Shown: positions 5,071 through 6,364 of the stretch, one piece after another
Layout of the letters: each line of letters starts with the position of its first letter
Position numbering within the stretch: position 1 is the stretch's first letter
Assembly (NCBI GenBank): GCA_937872165.1
Contig: CALMOR010000083.1
Span: 25,060 to 31,423, forward strand
Reading direction: 5' to 3'
Origin: an uncultured Burkholderiales bacterium
GTDB taxonomy: Bacteria; Pseudomonadota; Gammaproteobacteria; Burkholderiales; Burkholderiaceae_D
DNA length: 6,364 nucleotides
Translations under genes and position numbers: made by a program
The notes under the pieces: model-generated
Told to the model about the DNA's origin: nothing
What the model saw: only the letters and a program-made list of their open reading frames with translations
Database searches by the model: none

Positions 5071-5499
5071 TCACGGAGCCGGCGCGACGACCAGCGTGCT
5101 GCCGCGGATCGCCTTGATGATCTGCGCGCCGGGCAACGGCTGCGCGCCCGGCTCGAGAGTCGCGTCCCACTTGCAGCCTCGATAGCGCACGTGCGCCACG
5201 CCGTCCTGCCAGGCGCTGACCTGGACGACTTCGCCGATGTCGAGGATGACGTCGCGATTGGTTGAGGCGTCGGCATGGCGTCGCTGCACGCCCCAGCGCG
5301 TTCGACGCAGGATCATCGTGGCCGCGACGCCGACCGCGGCGCCGGCGACGAGTTGCAGCGCGACCGAACCGCCGGACCACGCCGTCGCCCCGCCGACCAC
5401 GCAGCCGATCGAGACCATCAACAGATAGAAGGTGCCGGTCAGGAGCTCCGCTGCGAGGAGCCCGAAGGCGATCACCAACCACACCATTCCGTCGTTCAT
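5071..5499 (-). CDS. NfeD-like membrane protein with OB-fold, short form, 142 aa
   Basis: This is a short NfeD (NfeD1b-type) protein, the usual genomic partner of slipins, thought to bind the SPFH scaffold through its C-terminal OB-fold. Hydrophobic segments at about 6-21 (VWLVIAFGLLAAELLT), 24-41 and 45-63 are the membrane helices. A basic RRTRWGVQRRH turn follows. The OB-fold spans roughly 82-140, with DIGEVVQVSAW, the family-typical VRYRGCKWDATLEPGAQPLP and GAQIIKAIRGSTLVV. It lacks the serine-protease (ClpP-like) domain of long NfeD proteins. The ATG at 5499 has GGGAG about 8 nt upstream; a second Met at codon 5 is possible. It lies directly upstream of the slipin gene on the same strand and is probably co-transcribed with it. 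E. coli pairs YbbK/QmcA-type proteins with a similar small NfeD partner. Confidence 0.9.
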   Translation of the reverse strand: MNDGMVWLVIAFGLLAAELLTGTFYLLMVSIGCVVGGATAWSGGSVALQLVAGAAVGVAATMILRRTRWGVQRRHADASTNRDVILDIGEVVQVSAWQDGVAHVRYRGCKWDATLEPGAQPLPGAQIIKAIRGSTLVVAPAP

Positions 5500-5517
5500 C
5501 GTGCCGCTCCCGAGTTT

Positions 5518-5549
5518 CGGGGCGACGAGTCGCGACGTTCGCGGCCCCG
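5518..5549. repeat. GC-rich inverted repeat upstream of the nfeD-like gene
   Basis: CGGGGC (5518-5523) and GCCCCG (5544-5549) are perfect 6-bp reverse complements around a 20-nt loop. The loop contains the palindrome GTCGCGAC (5529-5536). The structure sits 19 bp upstream of the nfeD-like start, where a leader or promoter would be. No -10 or -35 can be called with confidence in this gap. Confidence 0.35.
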
Positions 5550-5570
5550 CCCTCGATCAGCCCGGAATTC

Positions 5571-5595
5571 TGCTCCGCCCGCCCGCTTCGGAGCA
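5571..5595 (-). terminator. Hairpin after ppsA (candidate terminator)
   Basis: TGCTCCG (5571-5577) and CGGAGCA (5589-5595) form a perfect 7-bp stem with an 11-nt loop. On the minus strand it begins 5 bases after the ppsA stop codon. No T-run follows (GAATTCC instead), so termination may be partial or Rho-assisted. The position right after a long housekeeping gene supports the role. Confidence 0.45.
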
Positions 5596-5600
5596 ACTTC

Positions 5601-6364
<764 letters not shown>

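Noticed and set aside
4233..5117. A 294-codon open frame antisense to the slipin gene
   Set aside because: The opposite strand encodes a clear SPFH protein; the antisense product is low-complexity Arg/Asp/Leu without domain features.
5031..5276. An 82-codon upstream extension of the slipin frame
   Set aside because: It overlaps the nfeD-like gene in another frame, is Ser/Arg-rich, and would bury the N-terminal membrane anchor; the ATG at 5030 has a good ribosome binding site.

Overview
The window is GC-rich and densely coded, with short intergenic gaps and no RNA gene, insertion sequence or CRISPR array that I can see. Gene content and order (guaB, a DUF4124 protein, rnfH, ratA, smpB, then ppsA further on) resemble betaproteobacterial chromosomes. 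That placement rests on remembered synteny, not on a search. Both ends cut through housekeeping genes: the N-terminus of IMP dehydrogenase (guaB) on the left and the C-terminus of phosphoenolpyruvate synthase (ppsA) on the right.

Left part (1-2237): guaB runs leftward. Diverging from it is a secreted or periplasmic DUF4124 protein. The 181-bp gap between them holds a nested inverted repeat and a 12-bp direct repeat. The DUF4124 gene converges on rnfH, which follows ratA in a leftward two-gene unit (4-bp gap). ratA diverges from smpB, the tmRNA partner. The ratA/smpB spacer carries two TAGAAT boxes on opposite strands that would make the two transcripts overlap at their 5' ends.

Middle (2238-4097): smpB converges on a leftward group consisting of an AbrB-fold antitoxin, a PIN-domain (VapC-like) toxin in ATGA overlap with it, and, 43 bp further on, an isopenicillin-N-synthase-type Fe(II)/2-oxoglutarate oxygenase of unknown substrate. 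The toxin-antitoxin pair has an inverted repeat overlapping the antitoxin ribosome binding site, a likely autoregulatory operator. This is the most accessory-looking part of the window.

Right part (4098-6364): a leftward nfeD-like gene followed by a slipin/stomatin (SPFH) gene. This is a widespread membrane-microdomain pair in which the NfeD protein is expected to partner the SPFH scaffold. Upstream of it is the 3' end of ppsA, with a GC-rich hairpin just after its stop.

I see no convincing new multi-gene system. The points most worth checking are the repeat structure between guaB and the DUF4124 gene, the face-to-face ratA/smpB promoters, and whether the oxygenase is co-transcribed with the toxin-antitoxin pair.
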